From positions 930,001 to 994,000 of the forward strand of contig CP120722.1 of NCBI GenBank assembly GCA_029719485.1: a stretch of 64,000 bases of DNA, read 5' to 3'. This document shows, in pieces, positions 42,993-51,613 of the stretch. A model generated the notes under the pieces. It was not told where the DNA came from. It did not search any database and saw only the letters and a list, made by a program, of their open reading frames with translations. Position 1 is the stretch's first letter. Each line of letters opens with the position of its first letter. The stretch is from Kiritimatiellota bacterium B12222. Its GTDB lineage: Bacteria; Verrucomicrobiota; Kiritimatiellia; SS1-B-03-39; UBA6053. Made by a program: the position numbers and the translations under genes.

Positions 42993-43763
42993 ATGAAAAA
43001 ATTCCTATTTGTTTTATTGATGTTAGTTGTGGTCGTGGTGGCCGTGGTGTTTGTCTTTTTGCAAAAACTGGATGGTATTGTTGAAAACGCCATTGAAACC
43101 AAGGGTACTGAAGCCCTAGGGCAAAAAGTGAGTGTGGCGGCGGTCAATATTGAACTCAAGAATGGGATGGGCGAAATCTCGGGATTGACCATTGCGAATC
43201 CTGAAGGGTTTGCGGACCCGGATGCTTTTCAGATGGACTTAATTCGATTAGCCATCGATGTGAAATCTATTTCTAAAAATCCAGTGGTTTTAAATGAGCT
43301 TATCATTGAAGCTCCAGTGGTTAGCTTGGAAATTCAGGAAGATGGCAGTTCTAATTTAGATGAAATCATTGCCCACTTGAAAGCGCAAAATGCTAAACAA
43401 GAGGCCCAACCCACCCCCACAGCTACTGCTGAGGCGGAGAAGGCACCTACTGCAGAGGACTTGTTGATTGCGATTGGCACGTTAAAAATTGCAGGGGTAG
43501 AATTGAGTTTACGTCATCCTAAATTTGGCGATGAGCCGAAGGAATTTGTGTTGCCGGATATCAGCTTGAAAAATGTGGGTGGTGATGAAGGGATTACTGC
43601 GCTAGGATTGACGGAAGTGGTAGTGGAATCGATTGCCAAAGAAGGGGCAAAACAAGCCCTCAAGGCTGAAGCCAATAAGCAGGCCTCGAAGCTTTTGAAT
43701 AAAGCCAGTTCATCGCTCATGAAAAAGTTTTCCAGTGAAGAGAATATAGAAGTGGACGAATGA
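42993..43763 (+). CDS. AsmA-like membrane-anchored protein
   Basis: A 256-residue protein with one strong N-terminal transmembrane anchor (FLFVLLMLVVVVVAVVFVFL, residues 4-23) and a large periplasmic part. The segment GQKVSVAAVNIELKNGMGEISGLTIANPEGF and ELIIEAPVVSLEIQEDG repeat the beta pattern of AsmA/YhdP-type lipid-transfer or assembly proteins, here as a short form. A Thr/Ala/Pro-rich linker (about residues 134-150) separates it from a second beta part and a basic, coiled-coil-like end. The role may lie in outer-membrane homeostasis, as for the family. After the TGA the same frame stays open for 81 more codons. Confidence 0.8.
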   Translation: MKKFLFVLLMLVVVVVAVVFVFLQKLDGIVENAIETKGTEALGQKVSVAAVNIELKNGMGEISGLTIANPEGFADPDAFQMDLIRLAIDVKSISKNPVVLNELIIEAPVVSLEIQEDGSSNLDEIIAHLKAQNAKQEAQPTPTATAEAEKAPTAEDLLIAIGTLKIAGVELSLRHPKFGDEPKEFVLPDISLKNVGGDEGITALGLTEVVVESIAKEGAKQALKAEANKQASKLLNKASSSLMKKFSSEENIEVDE

Positions 43764-44009
43764 TGTCGTAATAGAGATGAAAGGGTCAACAAAGCTTCGC
43801 GGTCTGAACTACTGGGCGAGACTGCTGAAACTATTAAGCAGGATCTGGTTGAGATCGCTTATGGGAGGCTGGCTTCCTGCGCCTGGGGCATAGATCGGGC
43901 GGGTGATTTACTCGTGATCCTTCCGATTATTGATGCGGAAAAAATCGTCGGTAATGGGCCTCCTCGAGGAGGAAAAGCGTGTTTGGTGGCAGGCGTTGTC
44001 GGCTTTTGA
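43764..44009 (+). other. Open frame continuing past the AsmA-like stop
   Basis: Immediately after the TGA at 43761-43763 the frame is open for 81 codons and ends in TGA at 44007-44009. It reads protein-like sequence (ETIKQDLVEIAYGRLASC, GDLLVILPIIDAEKIVG) with no recognised family. Options are chance, a decayed gene, readthrough, or an assembly error. The same stretch holds a 14-bp palindrome CCTCCTCGAGGAGG at 43960. No ATG starts this reading. Confidence 0.2.
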
Positions 44010-44070
44010 GGCTGGCTACGGTTTCTCTCCTACTGTTTAAGGAAGGGCGAAGGCCTATTAAAAGCAGCCC

Positions 44071-44103
44071 AGCGGTCGTGGTTTGAAAACCACGACCGCT
44101 TTA
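44071..44103. terminator. Bidirectional terminator
   Basis: AGCGGTCGTGGTTT and AAACCACGACCGCT form a near-perfect 14-bp stem with a loop of about 2 bases, followed by TTT. It lies next to the 3' end of the cis/trans isomerase gene (44111) and downstream of the AsmA-like gene. Confidence 0.72.
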
Positions 44104-44110
44104 AGTGGCC

Positions 44111-46528
44111 TTATTTTTTGGAGGGGGCTTTCACCAAGTCTGCCGTGGGGAGAGAGAGCAACTGGGTGAGGTAATAGTGTTTCAGATCAAATCGACCTGC
44201 CTGAATAGGGTCTTGTTCCAACTGCCAGGCGGTAAACCAGTCCAAGGTCGGCCAAAAATCTTTTGAGGTTCTTAAGGTACCATATTTCAGCCAAAGTGCG
44301 CCTACTTCATCAATACCTCTGACCTCAAATATTTCCTTCATGAAGATTTCGTACTCGTCCTGACTTAAGTTCATCATCATATTCGGGTAATCACCTACCA
44401 GACCGGGCACGACGAGTAGATTGTCTTTCCGGGGTTCACGGCGTTTTGCTTCATCCAACAAATCGGTAACATTTTTAAAGGCTTTGTTTCGAATGATGGT
44501 GTAAACTTCATTGTCTCCATTGTTTTTTCGGATACGGAGAAAAGTCACCTCAGGGAAATGTTGTACGAAAGGAGCTGTTTCTTGGGAAAAGTCCAAATAA
44601 CGTCCTTGGTCCCGTTGGAGGGTTGCACTTCCGTAAGTGCTGACTTGGGTTTGAGAAACCATATTGCGGAGCTGATTCATCACGTCTGATTGGTCATCGT
44701 AGTCTATCGCGCTCAAACTGTTAAAGTTGGTGTCAGGATAATGAACTTTCATGACCATAGAGGGGACGCCATCATACCATTGATTAAATAATTTTTGACG
44801 ATCTGCTTGAGGGAAGAGGCGCAAGTAATTGACTTCACCTTCGTAGCGAAGGTAATCAAAATACAAGCGGGTGCTCAATTGATGGCTTACGCTGCCAAAA
44901 ACATCGTAGTTGGCTACCAACAAATAGTAGATGCGTTCAATGAGGTTATAATCTACAAACCAACCGTGAGGAGGCGTTTCACCGATAAAACCAGGGACAA
45001 CCGATGCGGTATCGAAATGACGGAAGACCGTGAGGTAAGGGGTGTCTTCTTCATCGTCACCATCCCAGATGTCTTGAAGTCCAATCCCCCCTTGGGCTTC
45101 GGCAAAGTCGATAAGCGTTTGATCTTGTAACTCTTCATAGGCGTGAACCCGTTTCATTACTTTGCGATATTTGGTGGTGTCATTTTCACTCGTGATACCC
45201 AAAGGAAGCACGAGATTCGGTTTGGCTTCGACCATGAATTCAGGATTGGTGACGGAAGGATCCGCATCGGGGGCAAAGAAATAGACGAAGAAATGATCCC
45301 AAATACCGTTTAATGCAATCTGACCACGACAGACGGGGCCGCGGATGAAGGATTGTACAAAATAGAAATTAGAATTGAGCATGAACTGATAACGGCTCCG
45401 CTCAGGGATGTCTTGATAGACATCGAAGGGACGTTGTGAAAGATGCAGAGAGTAGCCTGGCAAGGTTTCGGGTTCCCAGTCTGTATCCCAGAAAAGAGTC
45501 ATGAATTCATTGTAGCGGGCATCACTGAACTCAAAAGGTAGGTGGTTTTTCCGCATGATTTCAGCCCCATATTTTACCATGCGGTAATACACCCGATCGA
45601 CGCCGGGATCGTCATTGGGACGGCGCGTGTAGATGGCTTCGATGGGTTGACCGGGAGGTGTTTTGGAGCGAATGACTTTGAAAAATCCGGATTCGGGAAG
45701 GCTTTCGAAATAGATATGGGCAGAGAAGAGATGTTCGAAGAGGTAACGTGCCGCGAGTTGATCCTTCAGGGAGTCCCCATTGAACAGCGTTTCCCATTTG
45801 CTGACTTCAGCTTGTTCAGCGGGAGAAAATGAAAGATCTGTTTCTTCGACTTCAGCGCCACTGGCGATCCACAGAGACAAGGTTGTAAATTCTTCTTCGG
45901 TAAGACCGTAGGTGTAAAAAGGCATCCCTGCATGAGGAAATTTTTGAATGTAGTCTGGGAATTCTTCAATCGTGGGGGCGACGGGTACATCATGGGAATC
46001 ACGTACGATTGCATCCAAAATTCCCCCTTCAGGTAACTGACGCAAGCGCGACATGGCTAACATTTGATACATGACTGAGGTATCCAGTCTGGCTTGGGGG
46101 GTGTCGACGAGAGGGTCGGCTAACACCGTGAAAAATCCTTTTTCCCTCCAACCTTCTACGGTATTTGCATCTTCGCCTAAGCGGGTAGGGTCGGCCTGAG
46201 ATAAGCGGGAAAGATCGTAGACTTGTTGTTTGGAGGCGCCACGTAACAATCCCTCGGCAGAGGTCAATTTCAATTGGGCTGGGGCGTCAAAACAGGAGTG
46301 GCAGGAGGCGCAACGGGCATCAAACAAGGGTTGGATGTCCTTTTGATAACTAATGTCGTTCATCTTCTCGTCATTCAAGTCAATCAGTGCACTGAGGCGG
46401 TACTGATGGAGAGGAGGCGATTGATGCGTGCGACAGCCTGAAGCCACTAAGACCCCTACAGATATAAAAATAAAAGAAAGCGGAATGAATTTGTGGAGAC
46501 GGGTGAACAAGGTGGGGGAGGGCTTCAT
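44111..46528 (-). CDS. cti: Fatty acid cis/trans isomerase (CTI)
   Basis: An 805-residue protein from ATG 46528 (MKPSPTLF); ATG 46570 is an alternative. The leader ends in LVASGC, a lipobox with Cys32, and CASCH (Cys73-x-x-Cys76-His77) is the c-type heme motif of CTI in the region YQKDIQPLFDARCASC. The sequence continues with CTI-like blocks (SGAEVEETDLSF, GPVCRGQIALNGIWDHFFVYF). The family converts cis- to trans-unsaturated fatty acids in membrane phospholipids, in the periplasm, in response to solvents or heat. CTI is best known from Pseudomonas and Vibrio; a copy in a PVC-like bacterium may be transferred. It is transcribed alone and not tied to the sugar genes. Confidence 0.9.
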   Translation of the reverse strand: MKPSPTLFTRLHKFIPLSFIFISVGVLVASGCRTHQSPPLHQYRLSALIDLNDEKMNDISYQKDIQPLFDARCASCHSCFDAPAQLKLTSAEGLLRGASKQQVYDLSRLSQADPTRLGEDANTVEGWREKGFFTVLADPLVDTPQARLDTSVMYQMLAMSRLRQLPEGGILDAIVRDSHDVPVAPTIEEFPDYIQKFPHAGMPFYTYGLTEEEFTTLSLWIASGAEVEETDLSFSPAEQAEVSKWETLFNGDSLKDQLAARYLFEHLFSAHIYFESLPESGFFKVIRSKTPPGQPIEAIYTRRPNDDPGVDRVYYRMVKYGAEIMRKNHLPFEFSDARYNEFMTLFWDTDWEPETLPGYSLHLSQRPFDVYQDIPERSRYQFMLNSNFYFVQSFIRGPVCRGQIALNGIWDHFFVYFFAPDADPSVTNPEFMVEAKPNLVLPLGITSENDTTKYRKVMKRVHAYEELQDQTLIDFAEAQGGIGLQDIWDGDDEEDTPYLTVFRHFDTASVVPGFIGETPPHGWFVDYNLIERIYYLLVANYDVFGSVSHQLSTRLYFDYLRYEGEVNYLRLFPQADRQKLFNQWYDGVPSMVMKVHYPDTNFNSLSAIDYDDQSDVMNQLRNMVSQTQVSTYGSATLQRDQGRYLDFSQETAPFVQHFPEVTFLRIRKNNGDNEVYTIIRNKAFKNVTDLLDEAKRREPRKDNLLVVPGLVGDYPNMMMNLSQDEYEIFMKEIFEVRGIDEVGALWLKYGTLRTSKDFWPTLDWFTAWQLEQDPIQAGRFDLKHYYLTQLLSLPTADLVKAPSKK

Positions 46529-46630
46529 GATAAGTAGAGGGGGTAAAAAGATAGGGGTACTATATTTCATTGATCTCAATCATCAATGATTAAAAACGAT
46601 CTAAAACGCTTGAGGGATAAGAAGAAACAA

Positions 46631-46658
46631 AAAAAAAACGGAGCCCAAAAGCTCCGTT
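46631..46658 (-). terminator. Rho-independent terminator of beta-barrel gene
   Basis: Read on the minus strand, ACGGAGC-N6-GCTCCGT makes a 7-bp stem followed by nine T. It lies just after the stop of the beta-barrel gene (46684) and 100 bp before the CTI start. Confidence 0.85.
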
Positions 46659-46683
46659 GATGATAAAAGGGTAGTGTTTCCTT

Positions 46684-47160
46684 TTATAAGAAAAGGAATT
46701 GAAGGCCAATACCGGCATTAAAGTCAAAATCTGTAGATGGACTTACGTTCATGACGGGCACCAATTCAAAGAAAAACTGAAAGGGAAGTCCTTCGGATTG
46801 AATCACGACACCAAAGGGAATACGCAGGCCGTAAACATCCTGAGCCTGATCGGCTTCGGATTTGTAGAGCATACCCATGCCGATATATCCGCGGTAAGGT
46901 CCCACAAGGTTGTCATTGTTACTGGTATCCAAATGCATGATCCAGTCCAATTGATACTGTAAGCGTTCCTCTTCGGAATCTTCGAAGGTGTAAGCCACCG
47001 CACCTTGAAGGGAGTAGACGTCTGTCATATTTAAGAGCAGGCTGATACCACTGGGTTCACCAGCTAAAATACCAAACCCTAAACGGTATTCAGGTTCTTG
47101 TGCAGATACGCGGGTCAAAGAGAGGCAAAGGAAGGCAATGGTTAGAATCCATTTGTTCAT
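46684..47160 (-). CDS. Outer-membrane beta-barrel-like protein
   Basis: The start is ATG 47160 (MNKWILTI), which gives a signal peptide with cleavage at VSAQ; the longer frame to 47226 is unlikely. The 158-residue product begins RLGFGILAGEPSGISLLLNM, a pattern of the DUF3996-type barrel family as I remember it, and has alternating strands (PYRGYIGMGMLYKSE, LPFQFFFELVPVMNV) ending in GIGLQFLFL, with a terminal hydrophobic strand. It is probably an eight-stranded barrel in the outer membrane with no known function. The transcript is ended at 46631. Confidence 0.78.
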   Translation of the reverse strand: MNKWILTIAFLCLSLTRVSAQEPEYRLGFGILAGEPSGISLLLNMTDVYSLQGAVAYTFEDSEEERLQYQLDWIMHLDTSNNDNLVGPYRGYIGMGMLYKSEADQAQDVYGLRIPFGVVIQSEGLPFQFFFELVPVMNVSPSTDFDFNAGIGLQFLFL

Positions 47161-47336
47161 GTGGGGGGGCTCCAAAAAGAGGTTAAAGTACCCGCATCTC
47201 GTGACATGATTTGATTGAGATTGCAAGTGTGAGTTTTCGCGAAGAAGTAGGTGAAACGAGGGTGTTTTGGCTCAATGGACAGGGGGAAAAGAACAGGCTA
47301 TGGGTCTATGAATTGAGGGGGGGGGAGGTTACACGA

Positions 47337-50186
47337 TTAGTTCTCTTGTCCATTATAACTAATTAGGAGTTGGCCTTGGGTTTGATGGGGAGGGGTAGGG
47401 GAATTGAGCCAAGCATAGATGGAGGCACTGACGTTTTCCAATTGTTCATTAGAATCCGCCTCGATCATTTCCAAAATATTTAAGACCTTGGGTTCGCCGT
47501 TTTGAGGGGGGGGGAGGCTGAGATCGCTTTCGAGATCGAACGTTCCAGAAACGCGATGATCTTCGGAAATTCCGTGGATTTGGATTCCCTTTTCATCAAA
47601 AAAGGCCTGAGAGATGAAGTCACGGGTATGATAGATCATCGCGCCCTGGAACAGAGGGGTGGTTCGAAAGATGAGGATGCCGCTGTTCCCTTTTTGGGCT
47701 TCGGCTTGCGCGCGAACCAGTGCGGTGCTGATCATGTGGAGACTCAGGGAGTCTCCGACTTGCATGTCGCCGATAATGGGATCAAGGCCATTGGGCTGAA
47801 TGAGGACTACTTTCTTTTGTAAGGGTTTCAGTTTCATCCAAAGGGTTTCATTGGCAGCGATGGTGTCCTCTTCGGTGGAAAGGCTGAGAGCGGCCAACCG
47901 ATCATCAAAGTTTGCGGAAGTAAATAGAGCGGTTACGGCATCGTGGTCATCTCCCAGCATCAAGCCTCGGATTTCGGCAAGGCGTTCTGGACTCACATTT
48001 TCAGCGTGTGGAACTTCAGTTAACCAGTCTAGATCTTCTGGATGAGTGAGAATACCCTTGGCCCAGTTGATCAACAAAAGATCTGCATCATTCGCTTCGC
48101 CAGAGAAAAATTGGCTGAATTCATAAAAGGCCTCAGTTTGTTCAGAATGGTCTTGAAGAGAATTGACGATGTTGAATGCGACGACAAAGGCTTTTCGTTT
48201 CTGATCTGGAGTTTTGGTCCTCTCTAAGAGGGGCATCCATGCTTGCTTGCTCCAGGTAACGCCTGTTGAGGAGTGCGTGGGGGGCGTGAGATGTGCTTCA
48301 TTATTATGGGATGCAACATAGTATTTCATTAGTTCCTGATCAGACGATTGACCCATGTAGAGATCTTGGAGGCCTTGTACGCCACCTGCATGGATTATCA
48401 TGGCCTGAAAGTTGAGGAGTGTCCTTGCGATCTCGATGGTGTTCTCTTGTACGCGTTTCGCGACCATGAGTTGCAAGGTTTCTGAGGGGAGTGTTTTTCC
48501 GCTCATAAGTACAGACTGAATGACTTCGTGATCATCGGGATCACCCGCAGTAACCCATGTATCCAGTGCTAATTCAAAATCGACAGGGTTTTCTTGGAGG
48601 ACCGGAGCTTCTTTACCTAATAATTTTTCAATGTGAGCAATTTCCGCTTCAAGACCTTCTTCGCCACCGAACTCCCAGGCGTCATCAGGATGAACCAATT
48701 TAAGTGCGATTAACGCTTGGGCCAAGGCCTGTTCTGCTTCCGCAGGTTGAAACCTATGATAATCCTTAAGAATCATAAGGTTATTTTTCAGTTCCTCCTC
48801 ATCAAGGAACAATTGGTCGAGGACTTGTTTACGAATTTCCGGACGATCACTGCTCAACATGATGTACGAGGCTTCCAAAGGTAAGGAAAATCCGTTGTTG
48901 TGTTCCAGATAATACTGTGCCAATTCCAAGTTGTTTTTTCCTTCGGTCAAAATTTTAAAATTTTGCAAAAGTCGCAACTGATCTTCAGGGTCATCGACAT
49001 CCCAGTCTTCATCATTTGGAGCGAGGCCACTCAGCATTTCCATGGCAAAAGAGTGCATTTGCATCGGTTCAGGAAGTTCGTAGACCTCCCCATTTTCTTC
49101 GTAGTCGATACTTTCGCTGCCGTACTCATTCAAAAAGGGAACCAAGCGAGGATCACTCAGCATCACTTCCAGCAAGGTGAGGAAATCTATTCGAGACTGT
49201 TTGAGGACTTCAACAGCTTCCTTCAAACCCGTTCTGTGCTCGTCTTCATAAAAACCGTAGTTTTCCTCAATATATCCATTAGGTTGTAAGTACCAATTTT
49301 CAGACATGAGTGCGTCACTGAGGGCTACGAGAGCGTCAGAGTGAGTGTAAAGAGTACGATAGAGCTCTTGGAGTTCCGGACTCAAAAGAGTTTGGGCAGA
49401 GGCAGGTAGGGCCTCGGCGGAGAGGGCCGTGGATTCCCATTGGGCGATTTTTTCTTTAAGTAGAGGTGCAGAAACCCAATAGGATGGATTATTTTCGAGT
49501 AAAGTTTTGGCGTTTGTCAAAAATAAGGGGGTATCTTGGTTATTTTGATAGGCATCAAGTATGTCCATGTATTCGGCATCGACCAAAGTACTTAAAGCCC
49601 GAAGCACGGTTTCACGTTTGGAGTATTTTTCAAAAAGGTAACTTGCGAGTTGGTTGGCTTGATCCTGGTATCCTGCTTCGTGTAAACGGGTGGCATAGAG
49701 CATGAGATCTCCATAACGGAGGGCTAACTTTTTTCGAGACCATGACTGTTGGTCATCCGTGGAGAGGAGTAATAAAAAGAGTTCGCGAATATTTTCTACG
49801 ACGTCCACTTGTTCCACGGTGAATGTGACATCACTGGGATCAAAATTAAAATGATAACCTCCGTTTGCATTCTCTTTGATATACCGCACATCTGTATCGA
49901 TTATTTGAGTATAGGTGACCAAAACTTGTGGGGGGACCGGTCCTTGTACCCCCCAAACGGAAGGAATCAGGACGTCACCATAATTATAATTCCAGTCCCC
50001 CCGTGTGATTAAAATTTTAACAGGAGAGGCCCCTTCAGGAAGGGGGGGCATTTTTTTACCCAGCATGGTAAACCCGGCGCTGCTATCCCCGGCATTTTCA
50101 ATCAATACTGGAAAGTCCGCAGGTATTTGCCCTCTTACTAGATTAAAGCAAATCCAAACAACCAAGATGACAGAGATCGATTTCAT
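47337..50186 (-). CDS. Giant exported protein, helical-repeat type
   Basis: The start is ATG 50186 (MKSISVIL), with AAGGAAA upstream. The 949-residue protein has a signal peptide (cleavage near LVRGQ), a beta-type N-terminal part (FTMLGKKMPPLPEG, KILITRGDWNYNYG) and then a long helical region (LRLLQNFKILTEGKNNLELAQYYLE, KQVLDQLFLDEEELKNNL) suggesting HEAT/TPR-like repeats. Residues before the C-terminus hold PPP from a nine-C tract (47506-47514 on the plus strand). The function is unknown; similar overall build to 39780-42857. A second nine-G run lies 12 bp after the stop. It is separated from the 21-bp repeat unit by 90 bp. Confidence 0.7.
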   Translation of the reverse strand: MKSISVILVVWICFNLVRGQIPADFPVLIENAGDSSAGFTMLGKKMPPLPEGASPVKILITRGDWNYNYGDVLIPSVWGVQGPVPPQVLVTYTQIIDTDVRYIKENANGGYHFNFDPSDVTFTVEQVDVVENIRELFLLLLSTDDQQSWSRKKLALRYGDLMLYATRLHEAGYQDQANQLASYLFEKYSKRETVLRALSTLVDAEYMDILDAYQNNQDTPLFLTNAKTLLENNPSYWVSAPLLKEKIAQWESTALSAEALPASAQTLLSPELQELYRTLYTHSDALVALSDALMSENWYLQPNGYIEENYGFYEDEHRTGLKEAVEVLKQSRIDFLTLLEVMLSDPRLVPFLNEYGSESIDYEENGEVYELPEPMQMHSFAMEMLSGLAPNDEDWDVDDPEDQLRLLQNFKILTEGKNNLELAQYYLEHNNGFSLPLEASYIMLSSDRPEIRKQVLDQLFLDEEELKNNLMILKDYHRFQPAEAEQALAQALIALKLVHPDDAWEFGGEEGLEAEIAHIEKLLGKEAPVLQENPVDFELALDTWVTAGDPDDHEVIQSVLMSGKTLPSETLQLMVAKRVQENTIEIARTLLNFQAMIIHAGGVQGLQDLYMGQSSDQELMKYYVASHNNEAHLTPPTHSSTGVTWSKQAWMPLLERTKTPDQKRKAFVVAFNIVNSLQDHSEQTEAFYEFSQFFSGEANDADLLLINWAKGILTHPEDLDWLTEVPHAENVSPERLAEIRGLMLGDDHDAVTALFTSANFDDRLAALSLSTEEDTIAANETLWMKLKPLQKKVVLIQPNGLDPIIGDMQVGDSLSLHMISTALVRAQAEAQKGNSGILIFRTTPLFQGAMIYHTRDFISQAFFDEKGIQIHGISEDHRVSGTFDLESDLSLPPPQNGEPKVLNILEMIEADSNEQLENVSASIYAWLNSPTPPHQTQGQLLISYNGQEN

Positions 50187-50275
50187 AACATTTCCTTCAT
50201 AAATTAATTTCCTCATAAAAGGTATGACCTATGATATCCCTGATTCGCAACCTATAAATGCAACCACTTCTCACA

Positions 50276-50296
50276 ATATTGCAACAGGTGAAATAT
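50276..50296 (-). repeat. Left copy of 21-bp inverted repeat around transposase/antiporter
   Basis: ATATTGCAAC...GTGAAATAT here is the exact reverse complement of 53003-53023. It lies 47 bp upstream of the transposase start. The unit is itself an imperfect palindrome with ATATT/AATAT ends. It probably belongs to the transposase locus. Confidence 0.7.
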
Positions 50297-50343
50297 ATAA
50301 TTAATGGGTTGTGTATTTAAATATTTTGGGTTATTTTTAATAC

Positions 50344-51504
50344 ATGAATACGAATACAACTTTTGCGCAACGTTCTTGGGAGTCGATGTCAACGGTGTGG
50401 GCGGGGGTGGGGGAAAAGAGAAAGAGAGGGTTGAGGATTTTGCCTAAGGAGGGTGGGTACTTTGTGCATGTGACCAGTCGTACCGTGGGGCAGGCCTTTA
50501 TGTTTGGTGATGTTGAAAAAAGGGTGTTTATACAGATGATGAGGAAGTGGGCTTATTTTTCGGGTTTGTCGGTAATCACGTATTGTTTAATGGATAATCA
50601 CTTTCATATGATGTTGTGGGTGCCCGAAGCTGTAAAATTGGATCATGGGGGGATGTTGGATCGACTAGAACGAGTGTGGCCAGAGGAAAAAGTAGTGGCG
50701 TGGGAAAAATTTTATCAGCAACAAAAGGTCGAAACTCGCGAAGAAATGGAGAGGGCCTTGTGCGTACGGATGTCAAATTTACCAGAATTTATGAGGGTGT
50801 TGAAACAGTCGTTTACCCGTTGGTATAATTGGAAACATGAAAGAAGTGGCGTTTTGTGGGATGCTCGATATCGGTCGGTCGTGGTGGAGGATTCCCCATT
50901 GGCTTTAATGTCAGTGGCGGCGTATATTGATTTGAATCCTTTGCGAGCGGCTATGGTTGAGGATCCTATGGCGTATGCGTGGAGTGGGTATGGCGCTGCG
51001 ATAGGTGGAGAGCTGGGCGCGCGACGGGGGTTAGAGAGCTTGGTTGCGTTAGCGCGGGGGCATCAACCATATGCAGCGATTAAGGCCGGGTCGAAAAAAG
51101 GGGGGCGTAAAGAGCAACATCAAAAACAATTGGATCAAAAGCGTTCTCAGAGTTTGAGTCCCCCATCTTGGGAAGATGTGCAAGCTGCTTATCGGATTTG
51201 GTTAGTAAATAAAGGGGCGTCTAAGGCCGCAATTCCTCAAGCGAATCCAAAAATGAGGAAACGAAAAGGCTTTGATCCTATTCAAGTGATCGCGGAGTAT
51301 GAACAGCAAGGTTATGTTCCGCTCGTCGATACGCTACAGATGCGTATGAATACATTTTCTAGAGGTGTAGCCATAGGGAGTCCAGGATTTTTAGAGAAAC
51401 TTATGGGGCAATACCGTAGTTGTTTTGGCTCCCACCGGAAATCGGCCTCAAAAAAAGTGAAGGCGGTCGGTGCGCTTTGGGAAAGCTTACGAGAGGTCGA
51501 TTAA
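50344..51504 (+). CDS. REP-associated tyrosine transposase (RAYT/Y1_Tnp type)
   Basis: A 386-residue protein of the single-stranded DNA transposase superfamily. NHFHMMLW (residues about 84-91) contains the HUH metal motif and AAYIDLNPLRAAM near 195 the catalytic Tyr, as in IS200-like and RAYT proteins. After the Y1 domain (about residues 40-210) a basic extension of about 170 residues follows (GSKKGGRKEQHQKQ, RKRKGFDPIQVI), longer than typical IS200 transposases but usual in RAYTs. RAYTs bind and can mobilise short REP-type palindromes, and here 21-bp repeats flank the locus. Start ATG 50344 has no ribosome site. It may be domesticated; no transposition has been shown. Confidence 0.9.
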   Translation: MNTNTTFAQRSWESMSTVWAGVGEKRKRGLRILPKEGGYFVHVTSRTVGQAFMFGDVEKRVFIQMMRKWAYFSGLSVITYCLMDNHFHMMLWVPEAVKLDHGGMLDRLERVWPEEKVVAWEKFYQQQKVETREEMERALCVRMSNLPEFMRVLKQSFTRWYNWKHERSGVLWDARYRSVVVEDSPLALMSVAAYIDLNPLRAAMVEDPMAYAWSGYGAAIGGELGARRGLESLVALARGHQPYAAIKAGSKKGGRKEQHQKQLDQKRSQSLSPPSWEDVQAAYRIWLVNKGASKAAIPQANPKMRKRKGFDPIQVIAEYEQQGYVPLVDTLQMRMNTFSRGVAIGSPGFLEKLMGQYRSCFGSHRKSASKKVKAVGALWESLREVD

Positions 51505-51613
51505 GTGCGTATTTTTGTCTTCCCTTGCTGAGTGATTTCCGTAGCTCATAGATGGTGACTCCATGAAAATTGCCGGCATATGGGCCAGTCAGTAACGAAC
51601 AAACTTTTATCTT

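Noticed and set aside
43777-43893. 38-codon frame coding an amphipathic, Trp/Leu/Arg-rich peptide
   Set aside because: The helix-like sequence is interesting but the start has only a weak site and the same DNA also reads as the extension of the AsmA-like frame; no support for expression.
50337-50341. AATACA-type half-site before the transposase
   Set aside because: The left half at the 7-base distance is GGGTT, three mismatches from TGTAT, so it is not counted as an operator.
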